From Clostridiaceae bacterium (GTDB lineage: Bacteria; Bacillota; Clostridia; Oscillospirales; Acutalibacteraceae), in contig CAJGCX010000075.1 in assembly GCA_904501895.1 (NCBI GenBank), positions 1 to 8,523 on the forward strand: 8,523 nucleotides of DNA. Reading direction: 5' to 3'. Position numbers and translations under genes: made by a program. This document shows positions 1 to 5,402 of the stretch, piece by piece (position 1 is the first letter of the stretch; the number at the start of each line of letters is the position of its first letter). Below the pieces are notes generated by a model. The model was given only the letters and a program-made list of their open reading frames with translations. It was not told the origin of the DNA and ran no database searches.

Positions 1-1239
1 CAAGGCTTTGATTACAATAAAACAACAGAAAATTGGAAAAAGCCAAGCCATGTGTGGCAGATGAATACCCACATAGTTAATATGGCTATGATGCTTAAAA
101 CAGAAGCAGTTTCTCATAATTTGTTGGGTGAAAAATATACTGACAACGCTGAAAAGCTTCGTACAATTCTCGATAAATATAACGGTACTGCATTTGAGGG
201 CTTCACAGGTGATGAGGTGCTTTCAGGACTTGACCCTACAAAGGGTACAGAGCTTTGTGCCGTTGTTGAGCAGATGTATTCCTACGAAGAAATTTTTGCT
301 CATTCAGGAGATAATAAGTGGTTAGAGCGTCTTGAGGTGCTTGGCTTTAATGCACTTCCTGCAACACTCAGTGAGGATATGTGGACTCATCAATATGTTC
401 AGCAGGTGAATCAGATTGCCTGTGAAAAAACTATGATTATGGCTCCGTGGAGCACTAATGGTCCTTATGCACACACCTTTGGTCTTGAGCCGAATTACGG
501 TTGTTGTACTGCAAATTTCAGTCAGGGTTGGCCTAAATTTGCACTTTCAACATTTATGCATAATGGTAATAAGATAATAAATTCCATTATGCTTCCTTCT
601 GTGTTGAATGATAATGGAGTTACAATTAACCTTGCTACAAATTACCCATTTGAAAACAAAATGCACTATTCAATTGATAGTGAAAAGGATTTCGATTTTG
701 TAATCCGTATTCCGTCATTTGCAAAGAATCTTAAGGTCAACAGTGAAAATGTCCAGACAAAAGACCTTAAAATGGCAATCAAGCAGGGCAAGACAGAAAT
801 AAGCGTTGAATTTGATACTGCACCATATCTTAAGGAAAGACCAAATAACCTTTACGCGTTACAGATGGGCTCATTACTCTTTTCAATTCCAATCAATTAT
901 GAAAAGAAAATGCGTGAATATACTAAAAAGGGTGTTGAACGTAAATTCCCATACTGCGATTACGAATTTATTCCGAAAACACCTTGGAATTATGGCTATT
1001 CCAATGAGGATTTTTCAGTAAAATTCAACGGAATAGGTGATTTCCCGTTTTCACAGGCAAATCCACCTGTGACTATTAACGCAAATGTACAGCAAATTGA
1101 TTGGGGACTTAAATTCCCATATAAATCAATTGCACGAACAACACCAAAATCAAGAACACCAATTTCAGGTGTTCAGAAAATTCAGCTTGTACCTTATGGC
1201 TGTGCAAGACTTCGTATGACAGAAATGCCAAAGCTTTAA
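1..1239 (+). CDS. GH127-like (DUF1680) glycoside hydrolase, 3' part
   Basis: The frame is open from base 1, so 412 C-terminal residues are visible and the real start lies upstream; the GTG at 52 is an internal valine. The fragment looks like the second half of the DUF1680/GH127 (beta-L-arabinofuranosidase) superfamily: the end of an alpha/alpha barrel followed by beta-sandwich sequence. In characterised GH127 enzymes a Glu-x-Cys plus a Cys-Cys pair bind zinc, and one Cys is the nucleophile. Here GTELC supplies E84 and C86, and YGCC supplies C168 and C169 (fragment numbering), with spacing close to the family. The acidic DEVLSG stretch at about residues 71-76 may hold the acid/base glutamate. 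The exact sugar cannot be read from the sequence, because DUF1680 contains several specificities. The DUF4434 gene follows after 26 bases with its own ribosome site, so the two are probably co-transcribed. Family call is firm, substrate uncertain. Confidence 0.85.
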   Translation, partial: QGFDYNKTTENWKKPSHVWQMNTHIVNMAMMLKTEAVSHNLLGEKYTDNAEKLRTILDKYNGTAFEGFTGDEVLSGLDPTKGTELCAVVEQMYSYEEIFAHSGDNKWLERLEVLGFNALPATLSEDMWTHQYVQQVNQIACEKTMIMAPWSTNGPYAHTFGLEPNYGCCTANFSQGWPKFALSTFMHNGNKIINSIMLPSVLNDNGVTINLATNYPFENKMHYSIDSEKDFDFVIRIPSFAKNLKVNSENVQTKDLKMAIKQGKTEISVEFDTAPYLKERPNNLYALQMGSLLFSIPINYEKKMREYTKKGVERKFPYCDYEFIPKTPWNYGYSNEDFSVKFNGIGDFPFSQANPPVTINANVQQIDWGLKFPYKSIARTTPKSRTPISGVQKIQLVPYGCARLRMTEMPKL

Positions 1240-1265
1240 TAATTTCAATTTGTGGAGGTGGAATT

Positions 1266-2213
1266 ATGAATAGAAAAATTGACGGAACATTTTTTGAATT
1301 TCATCACCATAATACTCCGGAAGGAAAATATTGGAATCCACAGCTTGATGAGTTCAAAGCAGAGGAATGGAGACAAAAGGTTCGTGAAATTTCAGCGGTA
1401 GGAATGGATTATATAGTTGTTATGGCAACTGCACTTTATGAAAAATGCTATTTCAAATCCTCTGTTTTTCCATTTGCAGATATTCCATGTACTGACCCTA
1501 TTGAAGAATTACTTTCCGAGGCAGATAATTGTAATGTTAAGGTCTTTTTAGGTAATGGTTTTTATGGTGATTGGAGAAAAGCCAACTACAACATCACAAG
1601 CAAAGAGGTAATTGACCGTTCTTTCAGGGCAATGGAAGAATTAACTGCACTTTATGGTTATCATAAAAGTTTTTACGGTTGGTATTTTCCTGACGAAACA
1701 TGCATAATCCTTAATTTCTCAAAGGAATTTATGAAATATGTAAACCTCTGCTCTGCAAGATGTCACGAATTGACTCCTGATAAAAAGACGCTTATTGCAC
1801 CTTATGGCACAAATCTTGTCCTTGCAAGTAACTATTTTATCCGTTCACTTTCCGAATTGGATGTTGATTTTATCGCATATCAGGATGAGGTTGGCGTAAA
1901 GAAAACAAAGGTTGACAGAACGAGAAGACTTTTTGAAAAACTTCGTAAAGCCCACGATAAGGCAGGACGTTCTAAGCTTTGGGCAGATATTGAACTGTTC
2001 GATTTTGAAGGAATGGTTTATAAAAGTGCATTGATTCCTGCCGATTTTGAAAGAGTGAAAAAGCAGATTGAAAACGTTGCACCTTATGTTGATAAAATCC
2101 TTGGTTATCAGTATTTAGGACTTATGAATCCTGCTGATTCAAGTGCTTTCGCAGGTCACGAAAATTCAAAAGAATTTTATGAAAAATATAAAAATTACAT
2201 CTCACAAAAATAG
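1266..2213 (+). CDS. DUF4434-type TIM-barrel protein, putative glycosidase
   Basis: This 315-residue protein has no signal peptide or membrane segment, so it is probably cytoplasmic. It resembles the DUF4434 family, TIM-barrel proteins related to glycoside hydrolases. The opening strand reads DGTFFEFHH (residues 6-14), and strand-like segments follow at about 48-54 (DYIVVMA), 91-96 (VKVFLG), 136-142, 175-180, 200-205 and 278-284. Acidic residues sit at predicted strand ends, including E144 in FPDET, D207/E208 in QDEVG and E243 in DIELFD. E144 and E243 are the best guesses for a retaining catalytic pair, but this is inference. The start is supported by GGAGGTG at 1254-1260, five bases before the ATG. 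Its place behind a GH127-like gene suggests a role on the same oligosaccharide. The last 35 bases overlap the next gene. No enzymatic activity can be assigned from sequence alone. Confidence 0.75.
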   Translation: MNRKIDGTFFEFHHHNTPEGKYWNPQLDEFKAEEWRQKVREISAVGMDYIVVMATALYEKCYFKSSVFPFADIPCTDPIEELLSEADNCNVKVFLGNGFYGDWRKANYNITSKEVIDRSFRAMEELTALYGYHKSFYGWYFPDETCIILNFSKEFMKYVNLCSARCHELTPDKKTLIAPYGTNLVLASNYFIRSLSELDVDFIAYQDEVGVKKTKVDRTRRLFEKLRKAHDKAGRSKLWADIELFDFEGMVYKSALIPADFERVKKQIENVAPYVDKILGYQYLGLMNPADSSAFAGHENSKEFYEKYKNYISQK

Positions 2214-2955
2214 AATAAAGAAGTTTCTGAAAAACAATTTGTTTTGGCTGTTTTTTACTAATCGCTGTCGTTACTGTGGCGCATTGTTAGAAAAAGGTGA
2301 AAGCCTCTGTAAGGATTGTGAAGAAAATCTGCCTGTTATAAAGGGTGAAAAATGCAAATACTGTGGCGCAGAAAAATCAAAATGCATCTGTAAAAAGCAC
2401 AAGCTTGGCTTTGACGGAATCACATCACCATTTTATTATGACGAGGCAATCAGAAAATGCATAGTCCGTTTTAAATTCAGTAACAAGCTTAATCTCGGGA
2501 CAACTCTTGCAAGGGATATGGCGTCTGCTGTAAAAGAGGATTTTCAGGATAAAAAATTCGATTTTATCTGCTTTGTGCCTTTCACAAAAGCGCAAATGAT
2601 GAGCAGAAGTTATAATCAAAGCGAAATCCTTGCAGAAAATCTTGCAAAGGAATTGGATATTCCGATGTATAACGTTCTCACAAAGCTTTTTGAAACAAAA
2701 GCACAGCATAAAATGAATGCCCGTGCAAGAAAGGGTAATGTTTTTGGCGTTTACGATGTGAAAAACGGAGTAGACGTTAAGGGCAAAACAATCCTTTTGG
2801 TTGATGATGTGAAAACCTCAGGCTCAACACTTGATGATTGCTCATGGATACTTAAAATCCGAGGAGCACACGAGGTGTATTGTGTCACAGCAGCAATAGC
2901 AGGCTTTAAAAGAGAAGAAAAAGATGATAATAAACAAGAAAAGACGGAGTCGTAA
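2179..2955 (+). CDS. comF: ComF family phosphoribosyltransferase-like protein
   Basis: The 258-residue product has the ComF layout. An N-terminal four-pair cysteine zinc region comes first (C30/C33, C44/C47, C59/C62, C69/C71). A type-I phosphoribosyltransferase fold follows, with FVPFTKAQMMSRSYNQSE at about 132-149 and the PRPP-binding loop LLVDDVKTSGSTL at 206-218. In competent bacteria ComF works on the cytoplasmic side of DNA uptake, but homologues are widespread in non-competent Clostridia and no other competence gene is visible here. The ATG at 2179 is chosen because it leaves a usual family length; the reading overlaps the DUF4434 gene by 35 bases. An in-frame GTG at 2143 is also open, and no strong ribosome site supports either, so translation may be coupled. 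The final residues KTES are encoded by the left arm of the following terminator, with the stop codon in its loop. Family certain, start uncertain. Confidence 0.88.
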   Translation: MKNIKITSHKNRIKKFLKNNLFWLFFTNRCRYCGALLEKGESLCKDCEENLPVIKGEKCKYCGAEKSKCICKKHKLGFDGITSPFYYDEAIRKCIVRFKFSNKLNLGTTLARDMASAVKEDFQDKKFDFICFVPFTKAQMMSRSYNQSEILAENLAKELDIPMYNVLTKLFETKAQHKMNARARKGNVFGVYDVKNGVDVKGKTILLVDDVKTSGSTLDDCSWILKIRGAHEVYCVTAAIAGFKREEKDDNKQEKTES

Positions 2956-2975
2956 GTGATTCCGTCTTTTGTCAT
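2928..2975. repeat. Left 48-bp direct repeat (terminator repeat, copy 1)
   Basis: Compared with 4332-4379, 46 of 48 bases agree by eye; the differences are at 2937 and 2938, and 2939-2975 (37 bases) is identical, loop included. Similarity stops at both ends. The copies are in the same orientation exactly 1404 bases apart, one after comF and one after the zinc-ribbon gene. Confidence 0.9.
2939..2970 (+). terminator. Terminator overlapping the 3' end of comF, probably bidirectional
   Basis: The arms 2939-2951 and 2958-2970 form a 13-bp stem with one G-T wobble around the loop GTAAGT; the right arm ends in TTTT. The comF stop codon (2953-2955) is in the loop. On the other strand the same hairpin lies just past the XRE stop (2972-2974) and ends in a T run, so it probably ends both converging transcripts. 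The stem is repeated exactly at 4343-4374. Confidence 0.8.
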
Positions 2976-3178
2976 TTGTAGAATTTTGGATTGTCTGTTC
3001 TCTCAAGAAGATAATCAATTGAAACTTGAAAATAATCGGCAAATTTAATCAAAGTTACATAATCGGCTTGTCGCACACCGGTTTCATATCGACTAATGCT
3101 ATTTTGATTCATATTTAAATCCATAGCTAGTTTCAATTGGGAAATACCTCGTTCTTTTCTTAACTGTTTAAGCCTCAT
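2972..3178 (-). CDS. Small XRE/Cro-type helix-turn-helix transcriptional regulator
   Basis: This 68-residue protein is almost entirely one HTH_3 (XRE/Cro/C1) DNA-binding domain. It opens MRLKQLRKERGISQ, typical of helix 1 and the start of helix 2. The turn and recognition helix lie at about residues 14-36 (LKLAMDLNMNQNSISRYETG), and the usual end of the fold is DYFQVSIDYLLER. There is no sensor, dimerisation or protease domain, so it would act as a bare operator-binding repressor. A longer frame runs upstream to 3325, but the ATG at 3178 is the real start: AGAGGTG lies just before it, and the extension would read through the promoter and into the opposing gene. It is divergent from the zinc-ribbon gene with 78 bases between them holding two matching dyads, so repression of that gene and of itself is the likely job. 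The inducing signal is unknown. Confidence 0.87.
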   Translation of the reverse strand: MRLKQLRKERGISQLKLAMDLNMNQNSISRYETGVRQADYVTLIKFADYFQVSIDYLLERTDNPKFYK

Positions 3179-3197
3179 GTTTTCACCTCTTGACAAT

Positions 3198-3206
3198 ATT
3201 ATCCCA
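3198..3206 (-). promoter_or_regulatory. Candidate extended -10 for the XRE gene
   Basis: On the - strand the bases read TGGGATAAT, an extended -10 (TG-N-GATAAT), about 20 bases upstream of the XRE ATG. No good -35 is visible at the usual distance. If used, the start would be near 3191, leaving a very short leader with the AGAGGTG site. It lies inside the spacer of the opposing promoter, so the two could not be occupied by polymerase together. Confidence 0.35.
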
Positions 3207-3217
3207 CTTTGGTATAA
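3199..3217. promoter_or_regulatory. Operator-like dyad 1 (between -35 and -10)
   Basis: The 19 bases read TTATCCC-ACTTT-GGTATAA, an inverted repeat with one mismatched pair around a 5-base spacer. It covers the spacer and most of the -10 of the + strand promoter and the candidate - strand -10. It shares half-site, spacer length and overall size with dyad 2, as expected for two sites of one XRE dimer. Binding by the neighbouring regulator is inference. Confidence 0.7.
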
Positions 3218-3222
3218 TCGAA

Positions 3223-3241
3223 ATATCCCGAATTGGGATAA
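3223..3241. promoter_or_regulatory. Operator-like dyad 2 (over the transcription start)
   Basis: The 19 bases read ATATCCC-GAATT-GGGATAA, with TATCCC/GGGATA as perfect arms. Its centre is 24 bases from that of dyad 1, so together they suggest the consensus TTATCCC-N5-GGGATAA. It covers the predicted + strand start site and ends just before the ribosome-binding site. The spacing places both sites on similar faces of the helix only approximately (a little over two turns). Confidence 0.75.
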
Positions 3242-3256
3242 AGGGAGGATAAAATT

Positions 3257-4327
3257 ATGTATTGTCAAAATTGTGGTACAGAAAACACAGGTAATGTTTG
3301 CACAAATTGTGGAACACAGCTCCAAAATACAACAACAAAAGATAAAGCTAAAATGCCTATCTTTAAAAAATGGTGGTTTTGGGTAATTATTGTTGTTGCG
3401 CTTATTGCTATTGTTGGTATGTTTGGTGGAAATGATTCAGAAGGTTCAGGTGGTTCAAGCTTAAATAACAAAGTTGAAAACATCAAAACAGAAGAACCAA
3501 ATGTAGTTGAAAACATTGCAGAATATAAAATTGTGGGTGTGTTTACTGCAGATAAGCTTCAGGCTCTTTTGGATGGATTTAGTTCATATGTTCCTGAGGC
3601 AGGAAAACAGTATATTGTAGTTGATACTAAGGTTAAGAATTTGACAGCTTCAGCATCAGATGTTAATAATCTTATCACAATGAAGTTGGAAATTGCTGGA
3701 ACAACTTATGAAGCTGAAAGCTATGTCGTTTCAGATTCGAATATTACATGGTATGGTACAATTGAAGCGTTAGAAGAAGCAAGAGTATATTTTGCAGTAC
3801 AGGTTCCACAAGGAACAAGTGCAGAAAATATGACACTCACAGCAACTTGTGGTGGTAATGTTTCTTCTTGCACATTATCTATTTCTGATTATGTAGCGAA
3901 AAGACAGACTCTTGCAATGGGTCAGGAATATAGTGATAACTCTACATTGAGTGTTAAATTCGAAAAAACATATTTCACAAATGTAGTTGAACCACCAAGA
4001 CCTGACGGTTATTATACCTATTACGAAGCAGAAAACGGCAAAAAATATCTTACAGTTAAGTTTGAAGTGAAGAATCTTAAAGGTTCAACATTGGATATTG
4101 AACATATTGCAGGTGTTAAAGCAATTTATGATGGCAAGTATAAGTATGATAGCTTTGTTATTATTGAAGAAGAACAAGGTGCTGATTTAACAACTTATGC
4201 TGATATTGAGCCATTAGATACAGCAATAGGATACTATCTTATTGAAGTGCCTGAAATGGTAGAAAACGGACCTGTTGAATTGGAAGTATATGTTTTAGGT
4301 GAAACATATTATTATACAGTAAAATAA
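3257..4327 (+). CDS. Zinc-ribbon, single-pass membrane protein with two DUF4352-like domains
   Basis: The 356-residue protein begins with a small zinc ribbon made of CQNC (C3, C6) and CTNC (C15, C18). A polar linker and the basic stretch FKKWW come next, then one hydrophobic helix at about 39-56, and a Gly/Ser-rich linker. Two all-beta regions follow at about 85-210 and 218-355. Each carries a Y-hydrophobic-V-x-V-K-N strand pattern (YIVVDTKVKN, YLTVKFEVKN) typical of DUF4352-like immunoglobulin-fold domains. The ribbon should be cytoplasmic and the beta domains outside the cell. GGGAGG lies eight bases before the ATG. The gene is controlled by the strong promoter and twin dyads shared with the divergent XRE regulator, and ends in the second copy of the duplicated terminator. 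Function is unknown: surface sensing, envelope stress or phage exclusion are all possible, and none is shown by the sequence. Confidence 0.83.
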   Translation: MYCQNCGTENTGNVCTNCGTQLQNTTTKDKAKMPIFKKWWFWVIIVVALIAIVGMFGGNDSEGSGGSSLNNKVENIKTEEPNVVENIAEYKIVGVFTADKLQALLDGFSSYVPEAGKQYIVVDTKVKNLTASASDVNNLITMKLEIAGTTYEAESYVVSDSNITWYGTIEALEEARVYFAVQVPQGTSAENMTLTATCGGNVSSCTLSISDYVAKRQTLAMGQEYSDNSTLSVKFEKTYFTNVVEPPRPDGYYTYYEAENGKKYLTVKFEVKNLKGSTLDIEHIAGVKAIYDGKYKYDSFVIIEEEQGADLTTYADIEPLDTAIGYYLIEVPEMVENGPVELEVYVLGETYYYTVK

Positions 4328-4331
4328 AAAG

Positions 4332-4379
4332 TAATAAACATAAAAAGACGGAGTCGTAAGTGATTCCGTCTTTTGTCAT
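4332..4379. repeat. Right 48-bp direct repeat (terminator repeat, copy 2)
   Basis: This is the partner of 2928-2975, differing only at 4341 and 4342. It starts four bases after the zinc-ribbon stop codon. Flanking sequence on either side shows no similarity to the first copy, so the duplication is limited to the terminator and its immediate edges. Confidence 0.9.
4343..4374 (+). terminator. Terminator of the zinc-ribbon gene
   Basis: The 13-bp stem (4343-4355 with 4362-4374), GTAAGT loop and TTTT end are identical to the comF terminator. Here it is wholly outside the coding sequence, about 15 bases past the stop codon. Confidence 0.85.
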
Positions 4380-4394
4380 ATTTCCTGAAAATCA

Positions 4395-4416
4395 GTAAAT
4401 ACTATTTGTAAATACT
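4395..4416. repeat. Short direct repeat upstream of the helical-bundle gene
   Basis: GTAAATACT occurs at 4395-4403 and again at 4408-4416, separated by ATTT. Each unit is partly self-complementary (GTA..TAC). They lie 6 bases before the AAAGGAG ribosome site, where a promoter or its start point should be. No convincing -35/-10 pair was found in 4380-4437, so this may be a binding site or chance in A+T-rich sequence. Confidence 0.4.
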
Positions 4417-4437
4417 GAATGTAAAGGAGATTTTTTT

Positions 4438-4872
4438 ATGGTTGAACAGGATACAATTAAATTGCTCCGTGAATGTGATGCAGGAGTCAAAATGGGTGTT
4501 TCGTCAATCGATGATGTGCTGAAATATGTGAAGGACGAAAAGCTTCGCAAGGATTTAACAGACAACAGAGAAGAACATTGTAAATTGGATAAGGACTTGC
4601 AGGTGCTTCTCGATTCCTATCACGATGACGGAAAAGAACCTAATCCTATGGCAAAGGGTATGTCGTGGATGAAAACCAATATGAAGCTCGTTATGAATGA
4701 GTCCGACCATACAATTGCGGATTTGATTACCGATGGTTGCAATATGGGTGTGAAATCTCTCAATAAATACCTCAACGAGTACAAAGCAGCCGACGAAAAA
4801 TCAAAGGACATCTGTAAAAGACTTATCAATCTTGAAGAGGATTTAATCATCCAAATGCGACAATTTTTGTAA
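4438..4872 (+). CDS. Small soluble helical-bundle protein, ferritin-like or DUF2383-like
   Basis: The 144-residue product is hydrophilic, has no signal peptide or membrane segment, and reads as four amphipathic helices at about 3-32, 34-61, 75-115 and 118-143. The layout and the acidic residues facing along the helices (E12, E45/E46 with H47, E88, E133/E134) recall ferritin-like and DUF2383-type four-helix proteins. The canonical ExxH diiron motif is not present, so iron binding is unproven. The start is firm: AAAGGAG at 4423-4429, eight bases before the ATG. It sits alone between two terminators, so it is probably monocistronic. No specific function is recognised; a stress-related role would be a guess based only on the fold. 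Confidence 0.72.
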   Translation: MVEQDTIKLLRECDAGVKMGVSSIDDVLKYVKDEKLRKDLTDNREEHCKLDKDLQVLLDSYHDDGKEPNPMAKGMSWMKTNMKLVMNESDHTIADLITDGCNMGVKSLNKYLNEYKAADEKSKDICKRLINLEEDLIIQMRQFL

Positions 4873-4880
4873 TATAGAAT

Positions 4881-4917
4881 AAAAGGGCTGTAAATCTTTT
4901 TGGTTTACAGCCTTTTT
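4881..4917 (+). terminator. Terminator after the helical-bundle gene
   Basis: GGCTGTAAA (4886-4894) pairs perfectly with TTTACAGCC (4904-4912) around a 9-base loop. The 3' arm runs into TTTTT, and the stem can extend through A-T pairs on the outer side. Confidence 0.88.
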
Positions 4918-4926
4918 ACAGTTTAC

Positions 4927-4955
4927 TTGCTATGTATCATATACTGTGATATAAT
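4927..4955 (+). promoter_or_regulatory. Sigma-A promoter for the DUF2752 gene
   Basis: TTGCTA (4927-4932, four of six consensus bases) is followed after 17 bases by a perfect TATAAT (4950-4955). TGA directly before the -10 gives an extended -10. Transcription would start near 4962, leaving a leader of about 28 bases. Confidence 0.65.
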
Positions 4956-4989
4956 TTTATAAAAATTTTAGTTTACGGAAACGGTTAAG

Positions 4990-5325
4990 ATGAAAATAAA
5001 AAATATAAAGGAAAAAATAATAATTTTTATTATGTTACTTGTTGCAACGGGAATGTACAGGCTGCTAAAGATTCCGTGCATAGTTTTACATATTACTGGA
5101 ATTGAATGTTTAGGCTGTGGTATGACAAGAGCGTTGCTGAGTGCATTACGATTTGATTTCGTTTCTGCTTTTGAGTATCACAGAATGTTCTGGTCTTTAC
5201 CAATTATAGGACTTTATGTCCTTTTTGATGGAAAACTTTTTAAAAATCGTGTGTTAAATTATGCTGTAATAATTTTAATCGGTGCAGGATTTATATTGAA
5301 TTGGGCAATGAATTTATTTGGATAA
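4990..5325 (+). CDS. DUF2752 family small membrane protein
   Basis: The 111-residue protein has three hydrophobic segments at about 9-27, 65-80 and 90-108, and so should be an integral membrane protein. Between the first two lies the DUF2752 signature: C30, then TGIECLGCGMTRA (C40, C43), then a short helix with FDFVSAFEYH. The family's biochemical role is not established. The conserved cysteines suggest metal or redox chemistry near the membrane, but that is inference. The ribosome site is weak (only GGTTAAG just before the ATG); no better start was found, because the next methionine lies inside the first membrane helix. It has its own extended -10 promoter. The TM2 gene follows 77 bases on with a separate promoter. 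DUF2752 and TM2 proteins are small membrane proteins that I would expect to see together, but no direct link is visible. Confidence 0.82.
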   Translation: MKIKNIKEKIIIFIMLLVATGMYRLLKIPCIVLHITGIECLGCGMTRALLSALRFDFVSAFEYHRMFWSLPIIGLYVLFDGKLFKNRVLNYAVIILIGAGFILNWAMNLFG

Positions 5326-5340
5326 TATGTCCAAAGTGCA

Positions 5341-5369
5341 TTGACATTGGGAAAATCAACTAGTATAAT
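5341..5369 (+). promoter_or_regulatory. Perfect-consensus sigma-A promoter for the TM2 gene
   Basis: TTGACA (5341-5346) and TATAAT (5364-5369) are both exact with a 17-base spacer, as in the promoter at 3190. The start is predicted near 5376. No clear terminator separates this promoter from the DUF2752 gene, so readthrough may add to expression. Confidence 0.82.
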
Positions 5370-5385
5370 GATTTTATAAATCATT
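5367..5385. promoter_or_regulatory. Perfect 8-bp dyad over the TM2 gene start site
   Basis: AATGATTT-TAT-AAATCATT is a perfect inverted repeat. It overlaps the last bases of the -10 and spans the predicted transcription start, ending three bases before the AGGAGG site. The position suits a repressor operator. As RNA only part of it would be transcribed, which argues against a leader hairpin. It does not resemble the TTATCCC-type dyads at 3199 and 3223. Confidence 0.45.
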
Positions 5386-5402
5386 TTTAGGAGGATATGA
5401 AA

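Larger units (their letters stand above)
3190..3218 (+). promoter_or_regulatory. Perfect-consensus sigma-A promoter for the zinc-ribbon gene
   Basis: TTGACA at 3190-3195 and TATAAT at 3213-3218 match consensus at all twelve positions with a 17-base spacer. Transcription would begin near 3225, giving a leader of about 32 bases that contains the GGGAGG ribosome site (3243-3248). A promoter this strong over two dyads suggests it is normally held off by a repressor. Confidence 0.85.

Noticed and set aside
52..1239. Reading the GH127-like gene as a complete gene starting at GTG 52
   Set aside because: The frame is open to base 1 with family-like sequence before it, there is no ribosome site, and the barrel N-terminal half is missing, so it is a window-edge fragment.
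2143..2178. GTG at 2143 as the comF start
   Set aside because: The added residues lie wholly within the DUF4434 coding region, have no clear ribosome site and are not ComF-like. It cannot be fully excluded.
2972..3325. A longer XRE regulator of 117 residues
   Set aside because: The extra 49 residues are cysteine- and isoleucine-rich shadow of the zinc-ribbon gene and the promoter region; the ATG at 3178 has a good AGAGGTG site and gives a complete HTH domain.
2928..4379. An insertion sequence or transposon around the XRE/zinc-ribbon pair
   Set aside because: There is no transposase or integrase and no terminal inverted repeats; the bounding direct repeats are terminators and far longer than target-site duplications.
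5341..5360. A third XRE operator in the TM2 promoter (ATTGGGAAAATC resembles the GGGATAA half-site)
   Set aside because: The matching TTATCCC half-site is absent at the required 5-base spacing, so the resemblance is to one half only.
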